A DNA stretch of 64,000 nucleotides from Gloeophyllum trabeum ATCC 11539. Taxonomy: Eukaryota; Basidiomycota; Agaricomycetes; Gloeophyllales; Gloeophyllaceae. The stretch is taken from positions 520,566 to 584,565 of the forward strand of contig NW_006920425.1 of assembly GCF_000344685.1 (NCBI RefSeq). Reading direction: 5' to 3'. Every line of letters begins with the position of its first letter. Within the stretch, counting starts at the first letter, position 1. Below the pieces are notes generated by a model, which saw only the letters and a list, made by a program, of their open reading frames with translations, had not been told where the DNA came from and ran no database searches. The position numbers and the translations under genes are program-made. Below, in pieces: positions 1 to 11,422 of this stretch.

Positions 1-423
1 AGACCTGCATCCCCATTCTCTCGGCGCCTGCGCTGCCTAGGCACTACTCAAGCGTCGACAGCGTGAGGGTGATGACTATGGCGTCTATCAAGATGATGCA
101 GACATGCATAGGATACACATTTCCATGATATCTCAACATGTCTGCCTTCTGTGACGCGATGGAGGTATCCTTCTCATGCTTCCTGCAGTCATTCTCATAT
201 GAGCAAGAACGGAAGCAATAGGAAAGCCACCCTCAGCAACTCTAACGGAACTCGAAGACGTCCAAGGCTCTAATATCAAGAGAACTTATGGACCCACGCA
301 GCCAGCACGTACATCAAGCGAAGGCGCGGGATACGCCGTCGACATGATGGTGCCGTATGCTGTTGTGAGTATATATAATGTGAATGTGTTCGAATCATTT
401 CGGTATTACAGCGCTCTTCATGA
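1..423. other. intergenic, left window edge
   Basis: No gene is recognised. The longest open frame here runs antisense to the start of the following gene and has no recognisable motif. The segment presumably holds the promoter of the DUF6533 gene that starts at 424. Confidence 0.5.
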
Positions 424-1767
424 TCATGCCCAATAGCACCAACGGCAGCCATGCCCTCCCTCCTGGCGTCATTAATCCGGAAACACCATTTGCGTATTTG
501 ACTCCAACTCTGGCGGAGCAATTCGAGTCCACTAGACACATTAATGTCGCCGCTCTTAGTGTCAGTACTCGCCCTTTTCTCGACGTGTGGAGCCTGACCT
601 AGGTTTTTTGAATTTTGACTCTGCATAGGCCTGGATATGGGACACGATTGTGTCAACGCCACAGGACTATGCGCTCCTGTTCAAGCATAAGATAAATTTA
701 CCGACGGCCGTCTATTTCCTCTCAAAGTCAGTTTCATCCTGCCCTTGTACCTCCTTTCTTGACGGGACCCAAGAATATTTTCTCTCGCTTATATAACAAC
801 GTCCACGATATTCGTAGGTAAATAAAGCCTCTACTAATCGCATGCCTTGGGGTCACTGACAACCCTGAGTCACCTAGTATCACCCGTCGGGTCGTGCCAA
901 GCCTTGCAAGTAGCTTTGGGCATATGCTACATCTTTGCCGTTTCTTCGTCGTCGCTGCTGTTCATTTTTCGTGTCCGAGCAGTGTTCCACTTCCAACCAA
1001 TGGTTGTCTACCTGTTCTACTTTCTATGGGTTGCTGTCCTGGGATCCGCCATGATAATTCCGTTTTCGATCGCCGGAACGCATATAGGGCCGACAAGGAT
1101 GTGTATCAATACAGAGGTCAAGCCCTATACCTCTGCCGCAGTCATCATCAACGGTGTCAACGATACCTTAGTGTTCCTGGCAATCTCATGGCGTTTATTG
1201 ACTATGAATCTTGTGGATGAGTCATGGTCCGCGCGTGTCAGATCGTTCGTACATGGTAGAGGCTTCTCAAGGCTGACCGGGACCCTGCTCCATGGAGGCC
1301 AGCTCTATTATCTGTGAGCACTTATCCGTACTCGCTACCAGAATTCACAGTTAATACTACATTGTAGCGCGACGGTTGGCGTGAATATATTGACCATCGT
1401 CATGGTCCTAACACCCTCAGTCCCACCCTTCTATCGTGCTGTCTTCACTATACCGAACATTGCGCTGGAGAACGCGATGGCCTGCCGCGTGTTCCGGCAG
1501 CTGAAACTGGGCATCATTGCCGGGGGAGAGTCGACATCATTTACGGCCTCCTCAGCTCAGCGGACTGGCATGGCGATGAATTTTGGCGGGACCCGGCGTG
1601 GAAATCGGTCCGAGCTCGATTCAGAAGCTGCTCTGCACTCGCTCCAAGACATGCGGCCTTCGCGCGAAGATGGCATACGAGTCAAGGTTAGACGGGACAG
1701 TGACGTCAGGGTAGACGGGGACACCCCCAAATCTTCCTGTCTCAAGTTGCCGGAGTCGCATTTCTGA
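424..1767 (+). CDS. DUF6533 domain multi-pass membrane protein
   Basis: Member of the basidiomycete DUF6533 family of predicted seven-helix membrane proteins. Molecular function is unknown. Seen: exon 1 (from ATG 424) gives a short polar N-terminus. Exon 2 (from about 628) carries the diagnostic WDTIVSTPQDYALLFKHK stretch. A short exon near 774-814 reads IFSLAYITTSTIF. The long exon ending at about 1315 has helices around LGICYIFAVSSSSLLFIFRV and the VYLFYFLWVAVLGSAMIIPF region. The last exon (about 1370-1767) has another helix and a polar Ser/Arg-rich cytoplasmic tail. All four introns are 45-90 bp with GT-AG ends, and every frame closes. The splice of the third exon is the least certain. 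Three relatives of the similar DUF6534 class lie at 30.9, 45.9 and 57.0 kb. I infer a small-molecule sensor or transporter role no further than the fold suggests. Confidence 0.75.
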
Positions 1768-3238
1768 GAGGAACGCCGAACTGAGACCCATTTTTTTAAT
1801 TTTGATATAATGTACGTAGGCCATCCAGGACTATCGTCACTGGTATGGCACGGGAACCAACGGCCTGTAGCTGAGCTATTTGATCGGATTGAGGGAATAC
1901 CATATACAGCCCAGTGCTGGTAATGACAAGCTCGAGTCAGACTTACAAGGACAGAACCCACTGGCGCAAAGATACACACAGCAAAACTCCCTCCCTGCAG
2001 AAAACCACTCGCAGCAGAGGTCGTTAAGACATACAATCTAGCAAATGCGTCAACGTATAAGATGACCAGGATCTGATAAATTGCAAATAGACATTGCTTA
2101 TGGCCACACTTCCAGTGCTGTGACTGCTGTCTCCTCTCGTAGGTCGTGAAAGCAATATTATAGGGCTGCTGCACGAGCCACCGACATGATTGTACCATCT
2201 CGTCGTCGACACGAAGTACACTTTTCTGGATTATGAACCAGAGGTCGCAATTCTGTAGCGAAGTACATGGCGGGAGCCTTGGTGCTGGACCTATCGTACC
2301 CCAAACGCCGGTACTGTGTAAATTCATGACAGCCTTCGGACCAAGGGTGTGCAACATGCCCGATAAAAACCGACCATCGGAGCCTGGTCACCTATTCCTT
2401 CACTTGGTTTTAAAACAACCCTAAGCGGTCTGTAATACAGACCACCAGAGAAACTTGACACAACTTTTCATACCCTCGTACGGACGCACGTATCTGATCA
2501 TTTAAACCTACAGCCAAGGATCGTCGCCCAATTGTAAAAAGCCACAGAAAACCGGGGTCGAGTCCATTGCGAGATCTCAGGCTCAATGTCAATACCTGGC
2601 CGGTTTCAAATGGGAGACATACCCCCCAAGAGGGTGCTGATGCAAGGGAGCCAAACCGCACTGCGAGCATGTTTTGTACCCCATTGCTATTTCCTCGCAT
2701 TCGAAAGGCCTGGCCGGTGACGTCAGGGCCTTTAGAGTAGGTTCACATGAGCGCCTTTGTTTCGGTGGCTGACTGCGCCTTGCCAATGCCATCTCGGAGA
2801 AACACGTCGGCGGTCAGAGCACGCCCGTCGCTTTGTCGGGTCCGAGTTAAGCAAAGAATTCGAAAACATATGGGTCTAGCGAGCAAGACGACCATATCGC
2901 GCCTTCATCGCTAACTGAGCTTCGACAACGACCTCGGTTTCAAGAAATAAATGGACCACGCGAATAAGAGAGAGAAGAGATGCAGGAGACCCGAAGCGGA
3001 AGCAGCAGCGCCTCGGTAAGTACCAGAGCGGACTTCGAATTTTTGGGCGAGCACCGGCTGAGGCACTTGAGTACTGACTGGCTTGGTCGTCCTTGTCCTC
3101 CTCCCATTGCGATGCAGCTCCGCGTACACTAGCTACTGGACATCCTTCCACGACTACGACGACTCCTGCCTTCTCCTCTCTTGTTTCCTGTCTGCTCTGG
3201 ACGCACTGCGGTAGTTTGCTTGCGCTCTAGCCGTTCTC
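1768..3238. other. intergenic; possible minus-strand membrane-protein remnant
   Basis: No confident gene. On the minus strand at about 2360-1930 an open stretch encodes two hydrophobic segments (around AIYQILVILYVDAFARLYVL and FAVCIFAPVGSVLVSL) followed by a good GTAAGT donor near 1947. It could be a degraded 7TM gene, but no N-terminus or family signature could be found. 3150-3238 is pyrimidine-rich and is probably the promoter/5'UTR of the zinc-finger gene. Confidence 0.3.
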
Positions 3239-5046
3239 ATGGACCAGAGTACTCCAGCAGATGCTCAGGTATGTCGTGCTGTCGAATTATGAGGACGAAG
3301 TCGTGGAATTATACAATATTGCATGTCGATGCTCTGAGCTCAACCGAGCCTATCGTCACGGAGCCCAGAGACGAAATATCCTCTCGTGCAGCTCCTGTAC
3401 GACGTACACGTCGCAGAACATGTCTTACCACTCTGCTTTCGTGATCGGCCGTCTTTGGGGCGCGTGTAGAGTACTGCACAACAGTGTTGTGCGATCCCCT
3501 TCCTGCAGGGGTGGCCCACGACGAGCACTCTGGACGATCTGACCCCCTACCATTATTCTCATATTAAATCCAAAAATAGCCACCCAAGTCTAACGCCTCT
3601 ATCTCTCCCAGGCCACCGCCGGCGGGCTCAGCAGCCTCCTCTCGCTCTCCATCGCCGCCGAGCACGCTGGCCCTATCCCCGTCCCGCCCCCACCGCCCAC
3701 CCTGCCGGAACCCGAAGCCAGCGTCGGGAGCTACAATGCGTACGGCCACGGCAGCCTCCACACGAGTATGAAGCACCGCCGCCTGTCCTCGGCGGGTCAG
3801 ACCCGCCGGCGGCTGAGCGACGCGCGGGACGCGGCCGCCCGACCCTCGTGCGTCGCGTGCATTCCCCTCGTATACGCGCTCGCTCACGGTTAATGAATTT
3901 GCAACCCTTGTATCTCGCAGCTCGCAGGCGGCGGCGGCGGCGGCGGCGCTGCAGTCGCTCGCGGCGCTCTCGCTCTCGGCAACCCCGCCCCCGGGGCCGG
4001 CGCAGGGGGTATTCAAGCTCGAGAAGGCTGCGAGCACGGGGACGCCGAGTAGTGCTTCGACGCCGATACCGATTCCTGCTAATAAGGAGAGTGAGGGGCA
4101 GGAGAAGAGCCCGAGCACCGGGAGTGGGAGCGGTAAGACCGGCAAGAAGCGGGGGACGATATTCCAGTGCGAGAGCTGCTCGAAGGTGGGTGCTTGTTCC
4201 CTGCCTTATCCCATAGGGACATGCTTGTTTCACTTTGTTGTCCTATTCAAACCTACCAGTACTAATGTACCATCCGTACAGGTCTACCGTCATCCTTCTT
4301 GCCTGATCAAGCACCGTTGGGAGCACTCCCCGCACTGGCGCGAGGCATCCAAATTCGTCCTCAGTAAACACCAACAGGTGCAGCTCCTCGAGGTACGCAT
4401 TAGCACATTCTCCCCTCCCTTCCCCACTCACCATGGCGCACAGGCAGCAGCCATCCTCTCGCACATGAAGCCCGGCACCTCGCTGCCCGACGACCGCTCG
4501 CTGTGGCCGTCCTTCCTATCGGGCGGGCTGCTCCCTCCGCCGGCGACGACGAACCTCGCGGTGAACGGGACGACGAGCCGCGCCAAGTCCGTGAGCGCCG
4601 CGTCGTCGTATAATGCTGCCGCCACTTCCAGTTCGGTGCCTAATGGACGCGGGTCGGCGGGCCCGCGGATGCACGACTACGAGGTTGCGGGCGGGGGGAT
4701 CACGCAGATACGCCCGGGCTTGGTGGGCGTGCCCACTGCTACATCGACATCTGTGCCTGCGCCGAGCGCGCCCGTGCCCGTGCCCGTGCCGGGCAGCTAC
4801 TCGTCTGTGAGCGCGAGCGTGCAATCGGAGTCGTGGGCGTCGTCCGCGGCGGGGTGGTCGCTCCCGAGCTCGTCGCTGCGCTCGCGCTCGGGGAGCCGGA
4901 GCGACGAGGAGTACGTGGACGTCGGCGAGGCGGAGGGGGTGCCTGGGGGCGGGTTCAGTGCGAGGAGGTGGGGGAGCGTGAAGGAGGAGGAGGGGGAAGA
5001 GGGATGGGATGGGATGGAGATGGAGATGGAGATGGAGATGGATTAA
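3239..5046 (+). CDS. C2H2 zinc-finger protein (single split finger)
   Basis: Probable nuclear nucleic-acid-binding regulator; targets unknown. The ATG at 3239 opens a 30 nt coding exon. An intron of about 345 bp follows, unusually long for this window. Downstream are low-complexity exons rich in Pro/Ala/Ser, including an alanine run from a GCG repeat near 3930. The finger CESCSKVYRHPSCLIKHRWEH fits C-x2-C-x12-H-x3-H exactly and is interrupted by an intron between SK and VY (donor near 4184). The region after it, WREASKFVLSKHQQVQLLE followed by AAAILSHMKPGTSLPDDRSL, is conserved in a fungal family of unknown role, as far as I recall. The C-terminus is acidic and ends in Glu-Met repeats encoded by a GAGATG hexanucleotide repeat (5016-5043). 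The first-exon join is inferred from frame and splice sites; the finger region is certain. Confidence 0.75.
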
Positions 5047-5643
5047 GGTGTGAATAAGAAGGGAAGAAGAAGGGTGGGAGGTGTGTTATCTATCTGATTT
5101 GATTCCGATCTGTATAGTTGTGGGCTTGTGTTTGTTTCCTTTTTCCCGTTGTACACGCCTTTGTGCGCATTGTTGTTGTTGTGTTAGTATGGTTTCTCCC
5201 TTCCCCTTTCTGTCCACCCTTGAAGCCTTCAATTTTCAGGATGTGTCGTATTTTCTTGATGAGTCCCCACCCACCCTCATACGGATGTATATATGGAGCA
5301 CATGTCGCTGTCTGGAGTGCATGTATATTGTATTGTTATTGAACACAATCAAGGAAATCGCTGTCTATTTAAGCTGCAGTCTTCAGGAACCATCCTCCGC
5401 TATGGCATTCGAAGACCTCTTCAAAGACGGCTCACGAGCCAATAATGTGGTTTGCTCAACGAAACTCCTTTGAAGACAGCTGTATTTTCAAAACCAAGCA
5501 AAGCATTGCACAGAGCAGAGCACTTAAATTACAGAGTGTGTGTATGACCCATGAGTCCGTAGATATCCCAACTAGATAGTTTGCACGCCCCCTTCCCCCT
5601 CCAGATAGATGATGTATTGCACGATATATGCGTCCTATATGCG
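5047..5643. other. 3' flanks of convergent genes
   Basis: T-rich sequence downstream of the zinc-finger gene (5047-5350) followed by the 3' flank of the minus-strand EXPERA gene. No coding evidence. The two genes converge here. Confidence 0.5.
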
Positions 5644-6368
5644 TCACTGTTTTTTCTTGGCAGACCCGGCAAGCGAGGATCCGGCTGCAGCGGCGACGTG
5701 CAGGGCGTCGGAGATGTCCTTGCCCAGCTGGTATACAATCAAGCTCGGCACGAGCAGCCATAGTCTGCGTATGCAACCGGACATCAGCGTTCCGCTCGGT
5801 GCATTCATCTAGCACAGCAGGCACTCACCCATTAGGTATGATCCAGTACACGAGGAGATCGAACGCGCTGTTGTGCCCGATCGAGCAGTAGCTGCAAAAG
5901 TACTCCTGCAGCCAGTACAATGCGGTCTTGGAGAGCGTCATCGTGGCGGAGGCGAAGCCGACGAGGGGCGCCGCGGGCGAGCGCGAGCGGTGGGCGAGGG
6001 AGAGGTAGAGGATGTTGAGGAGGGTCTCGAGGACGTTGAGCAGGGACTGGGCGTTGGGAAAGCCGTCACCTTCTTGCAGCGCTTTGAGGCCGTAGATCTA
6101 AGGCAGGGTGGGAGGTTAGCAACGGTGGGAAGGAAAGGGAGGAGGACGGACGTAGTCGATGTCTTGGTAGATGGCGTAGGGCTTCCAGATCCAGTGCAGG
6201 TCGCCGCCTTTCATCGAGCGCGGTCTGCGAGCGCGGTCAGGCGGTATGCACTTGGAAACAAAATGTGAACAGCGCGCACCTGAGAAAGCAGTAGCCGGCG
6301 TCCCAGAAGATGACGGGCACGGTCACCGCGAACCACAGCGAAATCCACCAGTGCATTTTCGGCGCCAT
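5644..6368 (-). CDS. EXPERA-domain membrane protein (emopamil-binding-like)
   Basis: EXPERA proteins (EBP sterol isomerase, TM6SF, MAC30/TMEM97 relatives) are multi-pass ER membrane proteins, and several act on or bind sterols. Seen on the minus strand in four exons: exon 1 from ATG 6368 encodes MHWWISLWFAVTVPVIFWDA. Exon 2 reads RPRSMKGGDLHWIWKPYAIY. Exon 3 carries the long middle part with helices near NVLETLLNILYLSLAHRS and the SYCSIGHNSAFDLLVYWIIPN segment. The last exon is LWLLVPSLIVYQLGKDISDA and a Lys-rich end (AKKKQ) resembling an ER-retention tail. Introns are GT-AG and all phases agree. The protein is about 200 residues, normal for the family. Whether it has isomerase activity cannot be judged: the acidic and aromatic catalytic set of EBP is not obviously complete. 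Confidence 0.75.
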
Positions 6369-6462
6369 CGTACTCGTCGTCGCTCTCGGTCTTGGTCTTC
6401 GTGCTGGCGATGGGAGAGCAAAGGTGGGTACCGACGACGGGAGCGTCCAATTCAGCGCAAAG

Positions 6463-6962
6463 TCAGGCCATCGCGAGCGTGTGGGAGCACGTACGGGAAC
6501 CGTGAGAACCCCTTCCCCGCGCCGCCGCCCGCACGTGCTCCGCATCTGCGCCCTCTGCCTCCCCCTTCGCCGCGGTCGTCGTGGACGACGTTGCTGTCGA
6601 GCTGGACGACGCCGGGCGCGACTGCACGAGGTCGAGGTAGAACCCCCATTCTTCCCTGTCCGCCTCGGTCGCGCGGAGCCGCCGCCACCCCGGGTCGGGC
6701 TCCGATTCTGTGCGCCCGCGCGCCGGGCGTTCTTGCAGCTTCGCCGAGTGCGCGGCGGAGAACACTGGGAGCATCGCGGTCAAGTCAGTGGTGATTTGGG
6801 AAAGAGCAGGAGTGGTGTACCGAAAGTGCGTAGAGGATGTGTTGGGTCGGACATGTTTGGATGCCAGTGGGCGGGTGGATTGGGCGCGGAAAATGCCTGG
6901 ACTGGAGCCACGAGGTAGCCACGACGACCGTGGCGGAAGCAGTCCGGGTTCAAGTTCGACAT
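6463..6962 (-). CDS. possible small minus-strand gene, unassigned
   Basis: Upstream of the EXPERA gene the minus strand has two open stretches that can be joined by an intron with a GTACAC donor (about 6826) and a CCCAG acceptor (about 6764). The first starts at ATG 6962 and the second reads VFSAAHSAKLQERPARG followed by GWRRLRATEADREEWGFYLD. The second part looks protein-like (Arg/Glu-rich helix, then a Ser/Thr-rich linker). The alternative frame of the first exon (HILYALS) would fit better but does not join in phase, so the model may be wrong or the gene broken. No family recognised. Confidence 0.25.
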
Positions 6963-8428
6963 CACGGATGCGTCTTCTCAGGTTTGCGCTGTGGTTAGGT
7001 TTTCAACCTTGCTCCAAACTTCTAGGTACGTTCTTGCTTGTCTCTTGCTTTGTGCTAATGTCGGGACTGCTTCAGTCCGTCTCTAGTGAACGCCATCCTC
7101 GACATATTTCCGGCAAGTTTCTCTGCGCATCTCCATGGATAGCACACTGAAGTTAGGGCGCCGACCTCCTATCGAGTCCTCCGTGCCACAATCCGGTCTG
7201 GCATGTCTCATTCGAACAAATCGCTTTACACACATTTCGACTCTTTGTGCTTCCCAAGTCTCCTCCAATGAACCCGCTCTTCCAACCCCTGCGCCTTGCT
7301 GCGGTGGATGAACAGACGTCCCAGTCAAGTGGCACTGTGTACGGCTGTTAGTCACCGCAGTACCGCGCAGGGGCGGGCATCTTCAAAAACGTCGCTTGGT
7401 CGATTTTGCCATTGATCTCTTGCCGACCAGTGTTGAGGCCCTAGGTGGCGGAACCACCATTGCGCCTTCTCGGCTTTTCGCTGTGGTCAGGTCTTTCTCT
7501 GTATCTGTCATCCACTCCATGGGATGACAATGCAACCTAGTAGGCCGTTCGATATGTCGCGCGAAGCACGTACGTATTCCTATTTCGTGCCACCCTCACC
7601 AAGGTCCAAGAATGGCTTACAGGTGCTCCCAGCGCATTGCGCCGACGCGCAGTTCTCCCATCCGCCCGGCGCCGTTCGTGAGGTCCGAGCCGCATCACAC
7701 ATGAGCCTCGCTCGTCCGTCGTCATCGCAACCCCTTCACGGCCCTGTGCTCGGTAGCGGCAGATTCACATCCCATACACTTGATCGATTTGAATGCTTGG
7801 TTGTGACTCTGATCTGCACTGCGCAGGGACGGACATCTCCCGCGTCGTCGGGATGATCACGCGTTGCACGGGCTCATCGTTATCTTGGCTCCTCCCCCTG
7901 CCCTCGAGTCTGCTCCAAGGCCCCTAGCGGTAGACCTACGCGCCAACGCGTTTCATCCGTTCGAGTATGTTGGGTGTAAGTCACTCCTGCATGCCGTAGG
8001 GACGGTCGTATCCTTCATTTCATCTGACATACCTGTTTGATCTTTCACCATGTTATACTTGACGTCCGTTATGGTGTGGTGCGTACATCTCATAGCCTCG
8101 TACTTTGCTTGTCCCTTGTACCGCATTGTTATTGACGTCCCCGGCCTCCGCAGCAGGTCAATTGTCGCTCATAAGCACAATCCACAATCCACTGCAAGCT
8201 GGGACCAAATACAGCAAGAGCATAGGCTCACAACAGGCACTATTTTGAAACCGTCGGTGAACATCAGCATAAAACGAGAGCCAACTCATCCCTAGCCACA
8301 ACCATCAGCATTTTCAAATTTCCATTCTGCATCTAGCACGCACCCGAGATGACCGCCAGCCGCTCGCATAAGTACTTCCCGCTTGATTTTAAAGGAACGC
8401 GGTTGGTCCTTCGGCGGACAAACTTTCC
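6963..8428. other. gene-poor region with faint degenerate repeats
   Basis: No gene recognised. Two segments, 6968-7010 and 7464-7500, share a loose motif (TGCGYCTTCTC followed by CGCTGTGGTYAGGT). Segments near 7362 and 7825 share GCGCAGGGRCGG. These may be old repeat remnants. The region 8280-8420 is the likely promoter of the NmrA-like locus. Confidence 0.3.
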
Positions 8429-9361
8429 ATGTCAGACCATCGTACCATCGCAGTACTGGGTGCCACAGGGAATGTGGGTCGACAAGTCGTATCCTCCCTG
8501 TCTACTCACCCACTTGCGGTCTTCCCTTCTCTTCGAGTTCTTACCAGGCACAGTAGCCTGAATAAATTCTCTTTCCTCCCACACGGGCTGAATACCAGTA
8601 TTCACCTGATTGCATATGGAATGCCTGATACACATAGCCAGTTGCTGCATGTGCTCACAGGGGTAGACGTCGTTATTTCAGCCATAGGCGACGACTCTGG
8701 CTTTACCGCCAAGTATGTGAAGCATGTGGGACATCTACCATGATTCCAGGTCCAGGAAGCAGTGGCCAGAGCTGCTAAGGAGGCGGGAGTTCAGGTGTTC
8801 GTCCCTGCGTGAGTGCATGATGAGGTATAAGAGATTATGTCTCACTTTTGTTCTCCATAACCAGTGAGCATGCGTATGCCACTCACACTATTCAGCGCGA
8901 CACATCTTTCTTCATCGTAGGCAAGCGTTTGTTCCTGGATCTCATTCGGGATGACCTAAAACTGCCGTGGCAAGTAGGCAAGGGACAAAGCTTCGTAGTG
9001 CGCAATGGTATTGATATGCTATCCAGGCTGTTGGTGTACCCGATATGTCATTTCCTGTTCTACCGAGTTCTGCCTCGATCATAGCATAACCAGGGGCAGT
9101 TCCCTACTCCAGAGCCGTGAGTCATTAGTACAAACCGTATCCCAGAGAACTGTCCTTACTTCGCTACCCAGAGAACCCTCAGATCTACCACCTTGTAATC
9201 CATCCTCGCAAACGGGAGTGGCCCCCTTTGAGGCTACTCGCTACCACTTAGCCTCATATTTGGTGCACCTGGTGTTGGATGTCCCATGTGCCGAAACTGC
9301 CTGGGGAATCTACAGGCTCCTGGGACTCAAGAAGGAGCGGCTGATTAGCGAGTCGAAGTAG
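8429..9361 (+). pseudogene. NmrA-like / atypical SDR reductase, decayed
   Basis: The N-terminus from ATG 8429 is a clear Rossmann NAD(P)-binding start: TIAVLGATGNVGRQVVSSL with the GxxGxxG glycines. After about 45 residues follows LTGVDVVISAIGDDSGF. A GT-AG intron (about 8713-8749) leads to EAVARAAKEAGVQVFVPA, and another to EHAYATHTIQ and KRLFLDLIRDDLKLPW. Here the family normally continues with about 30 residues of substrate domain, which are missing. The next sequence, VGKGQSFVVRNGID, resembles the family's later GKGxxPVSFxARxDIA block. The frame stops at 9082-9084 after VLPRS. Later fragments ending LLGLKKERLISESK in another frame could be the C-terminus. I infer a deletion plus frame loss. 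An unrecognised splice form is the alternative. Confidence 0.55.
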
Positions 9362-9659
9362 GAGGTGGCGAAGGACAGTGGGTGCTCCATGAGATTTAAT
9401 TCGATGTGAATACACGGATACGGATACACTCGGAGAAATACAGCTCACCAGGCCCGAGTTCACGACGCGCTGCCACATCTCATTCCATGTCCTATCTCAA
9501 GTTGACATTGGATTGTCCCCTAGACCATGTCCGCCGCGGAGGTATCCGTGAATAGACGAGAAGCAGGCTATGTTCTAAATTCAGTCTGCTTCCCTCACAT
9601 GTCCGGGCACGTTGTCCAGACATTAGCGCCCTGCTCCCGTAAAGCCTCCTCTTACCACC
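9362..9659. other. intergenic, exonuclease promoter
   Basis: About 300 bp with no recognised gene. It separates the NmrA remnant from the exonuclease gene and presumably contains the latter's promoter. Confidence 0.4.
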
Positions 9660-10707
9660 ATGTCCTACGAAGTCAAGTTCAGCTACTGCGACACCCGCTC
9701 CACGTTCGACCGCGCGATATCCGGTCTCCGCAGCTCGAGAGTCCTGCTGCTCGACTGCGAGGGACTGGATATCGGTATGCAAGGCGGGGCGCTCTCGCTG
9801 ATCTGTGTGGGTACAGAGAGCGCTAAGGCCATATACGTCTTCGACGTCCCGATGCTGCGCGATAACGGCGTCAACGTCAACCCTCTGTTGCGCCTGCTCA
9901 TGCGCGAGGATATCACTAAGATCACGTGGGACGGGCGCATGGATTTCCTGGAGATATACGAGACGTACGGAATTGAGATGAAGGGCGTTCTCGATTTGCA
10001 GCTCGCAGAGGTCATGTCGAGGAAAGGAGTAAGGAAGGAGGGGGAGAGGCAGCGTACCCACCGACTTGCCACGCGATACTTCGGGTTTCAAGCCGTCAAG
10101 ACTCAGCAAGAGCTGTTCAAGGGCATCCATATAGTCCTTGGCATGACACAGTGCCTGAAAGACAACAATCTCGGAGAAGGGGTCGAGAAAGATCGTGAGT
10201 CGACGTCAACAAAAACCTACGAGGATTACTGACGCGAATGATGCGATCCAAGCCCAAGTAGTCGCCATGCATCGTGCCAACGGGAGCGCACTCTGGATGG
10301 AACGGCCTCTGTCGGAAAGGCTTCTTCGTTACGCAGCGACTGATATCTATCTTATTTCGCTGCTCTACGAAGACTTCCTTACGAGAGGCTGGATCAACCG
10401 CAAGAGTACGCAAGGCCTCTGCGCCTACTCGCAGGAGTATGTCTCGACGTACCAGGATTTGGGTCGCCTGGACGCGGATAACGTACTACAGAAGGGGCCG
10501 TTAATTATGCTGTGGGAGCTCGAGGGCGAGCGCAAGCACGAGTGCTCAGGATGCGGGCGGTTCAAGCCGATCGAGTGCTATGTGACAAGGCAGGTGAGGA
10601 GGATGAAGCAGAGGATGCCGCGGTGCCGGGTGTGCACGGTCATGGCGATAAAGAAGAATCTACCGGACAACAACGAGTGGATGTTCGTATTTGATGACGC
10701 GGAATGA
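9660..10707 (+). CDS. 3'-5' exonuclease domain protein (RNase D / EXD-like, DEDDy)
   Basis: Predicted Mg-dependent 3'-5' exonuclease of the RNase D/WRN-exo superfamily; substrate (RNA or DNA) unknown. Two exons: 9660 to about 10193 and about 10252-10707, split by a 58 bp intron with a GTGAGT donor. Seen: Exo I motif LLLDCEGLD with the D-x-E pair. Exo II lies in the ITWDGRMDFLEIYETYG region (D present). Exo III is LLRYAATDIYLISLLY, with the Y-x3-D arrangement of the DEDDy class. The C-terminus carries CSGCGRFKPIECY and CRVCTVMAIKK, four cysteines in two CxxC pairs about 25 residues apart, which looks like a small zinc-binding element appended to the exonuclease fold. The start was chosen because it directly precedes the conserved Exo I strand. 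Confidence 0.82.
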
Positions 10708-11422
10708 AGTGAGGATAACAAGGTATGCAATACGAGCTTCTTGTGTTTCGGCCGCCTAAACGTGTAACTGCGCTTAAAAATGTTGTGTACGATATTGTCT
10801 GGATCACTCGACATCAATAATCCTATACGATCTTTGAATGAAATTATTGTGCGCACCGAGGACCGCTTTGCGCCAAACCACCTCACCGGCACGAACTCGG
10901 GTGCAGTCTTCTTCTGAGTACAATGAAAACACGAGCCGTGATGAACCAGCTCGCACCAGCATTCCACACGCGCCGCTTCATGTCCGTCGCCGGGATGAAC
11001 GCGCCATATGCCAGGAAACTGTATGGCATTTCTAGAAGATGACGAGCCTGGACTGTCATAGCATTTCCCTTCGACGAAAGGTACGAATGTCAAGATGCAC
11101 GTGGGTAGCAACCTCCCGCTGCAGCTATTAATTGATGGGAAGGGAATATGCGCCTCCCATACGGGACTTCCGCCGGCATACAGAATCACCATAACCAATG
11201 GGCTGGGGAGAAGTTTGAAGTTCATTCGATCGCCGGGAACATTTCCAACCAGCACCGACTTCAAATTGGAATAAACGAGAGTATGGTATATGCTGAACGC
11301 TCAGGAGAGCAAAGAATTTTGATACAACGCACTATAGCAGCCTGAGTGATGGCAACTCCCTATGAGTGCCTCCAGTACCACACATTCCATCACCGGATCC
11401 CCACGCGCATTCAGGCCCAACA
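10708..11422. other. intergenic
   Basis: No gene recognised. A 228-codon open frame on the minus strand (10578-11264) overlaps the exonuclease 3' end antisense, lacks a family signature and was not accepted. The segment also contains the 3' flank of the SEC61-beta gene. Confidence 0.4.

Noticed and set aside
1557..2357. 266-codon minus-strand frame as a full gene
   Set aside because: Its first 200 bp are antisense to the DUF6533 last exon. Only the middle hydrophobic part is protein-like; kept as a weak remnant note.
6310..6918. 202-codon plus-strand frame
   Set aside because: Antisense to the EXPERA exon 1 and the tentative minus gene. High GC keeps all frames open; no protein-like features.
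10578..11264. 228-codon minus-strand frame
   Set aside because: Overlaps the exonuclease 3' exon antisense. No domain or splice-supported extension.
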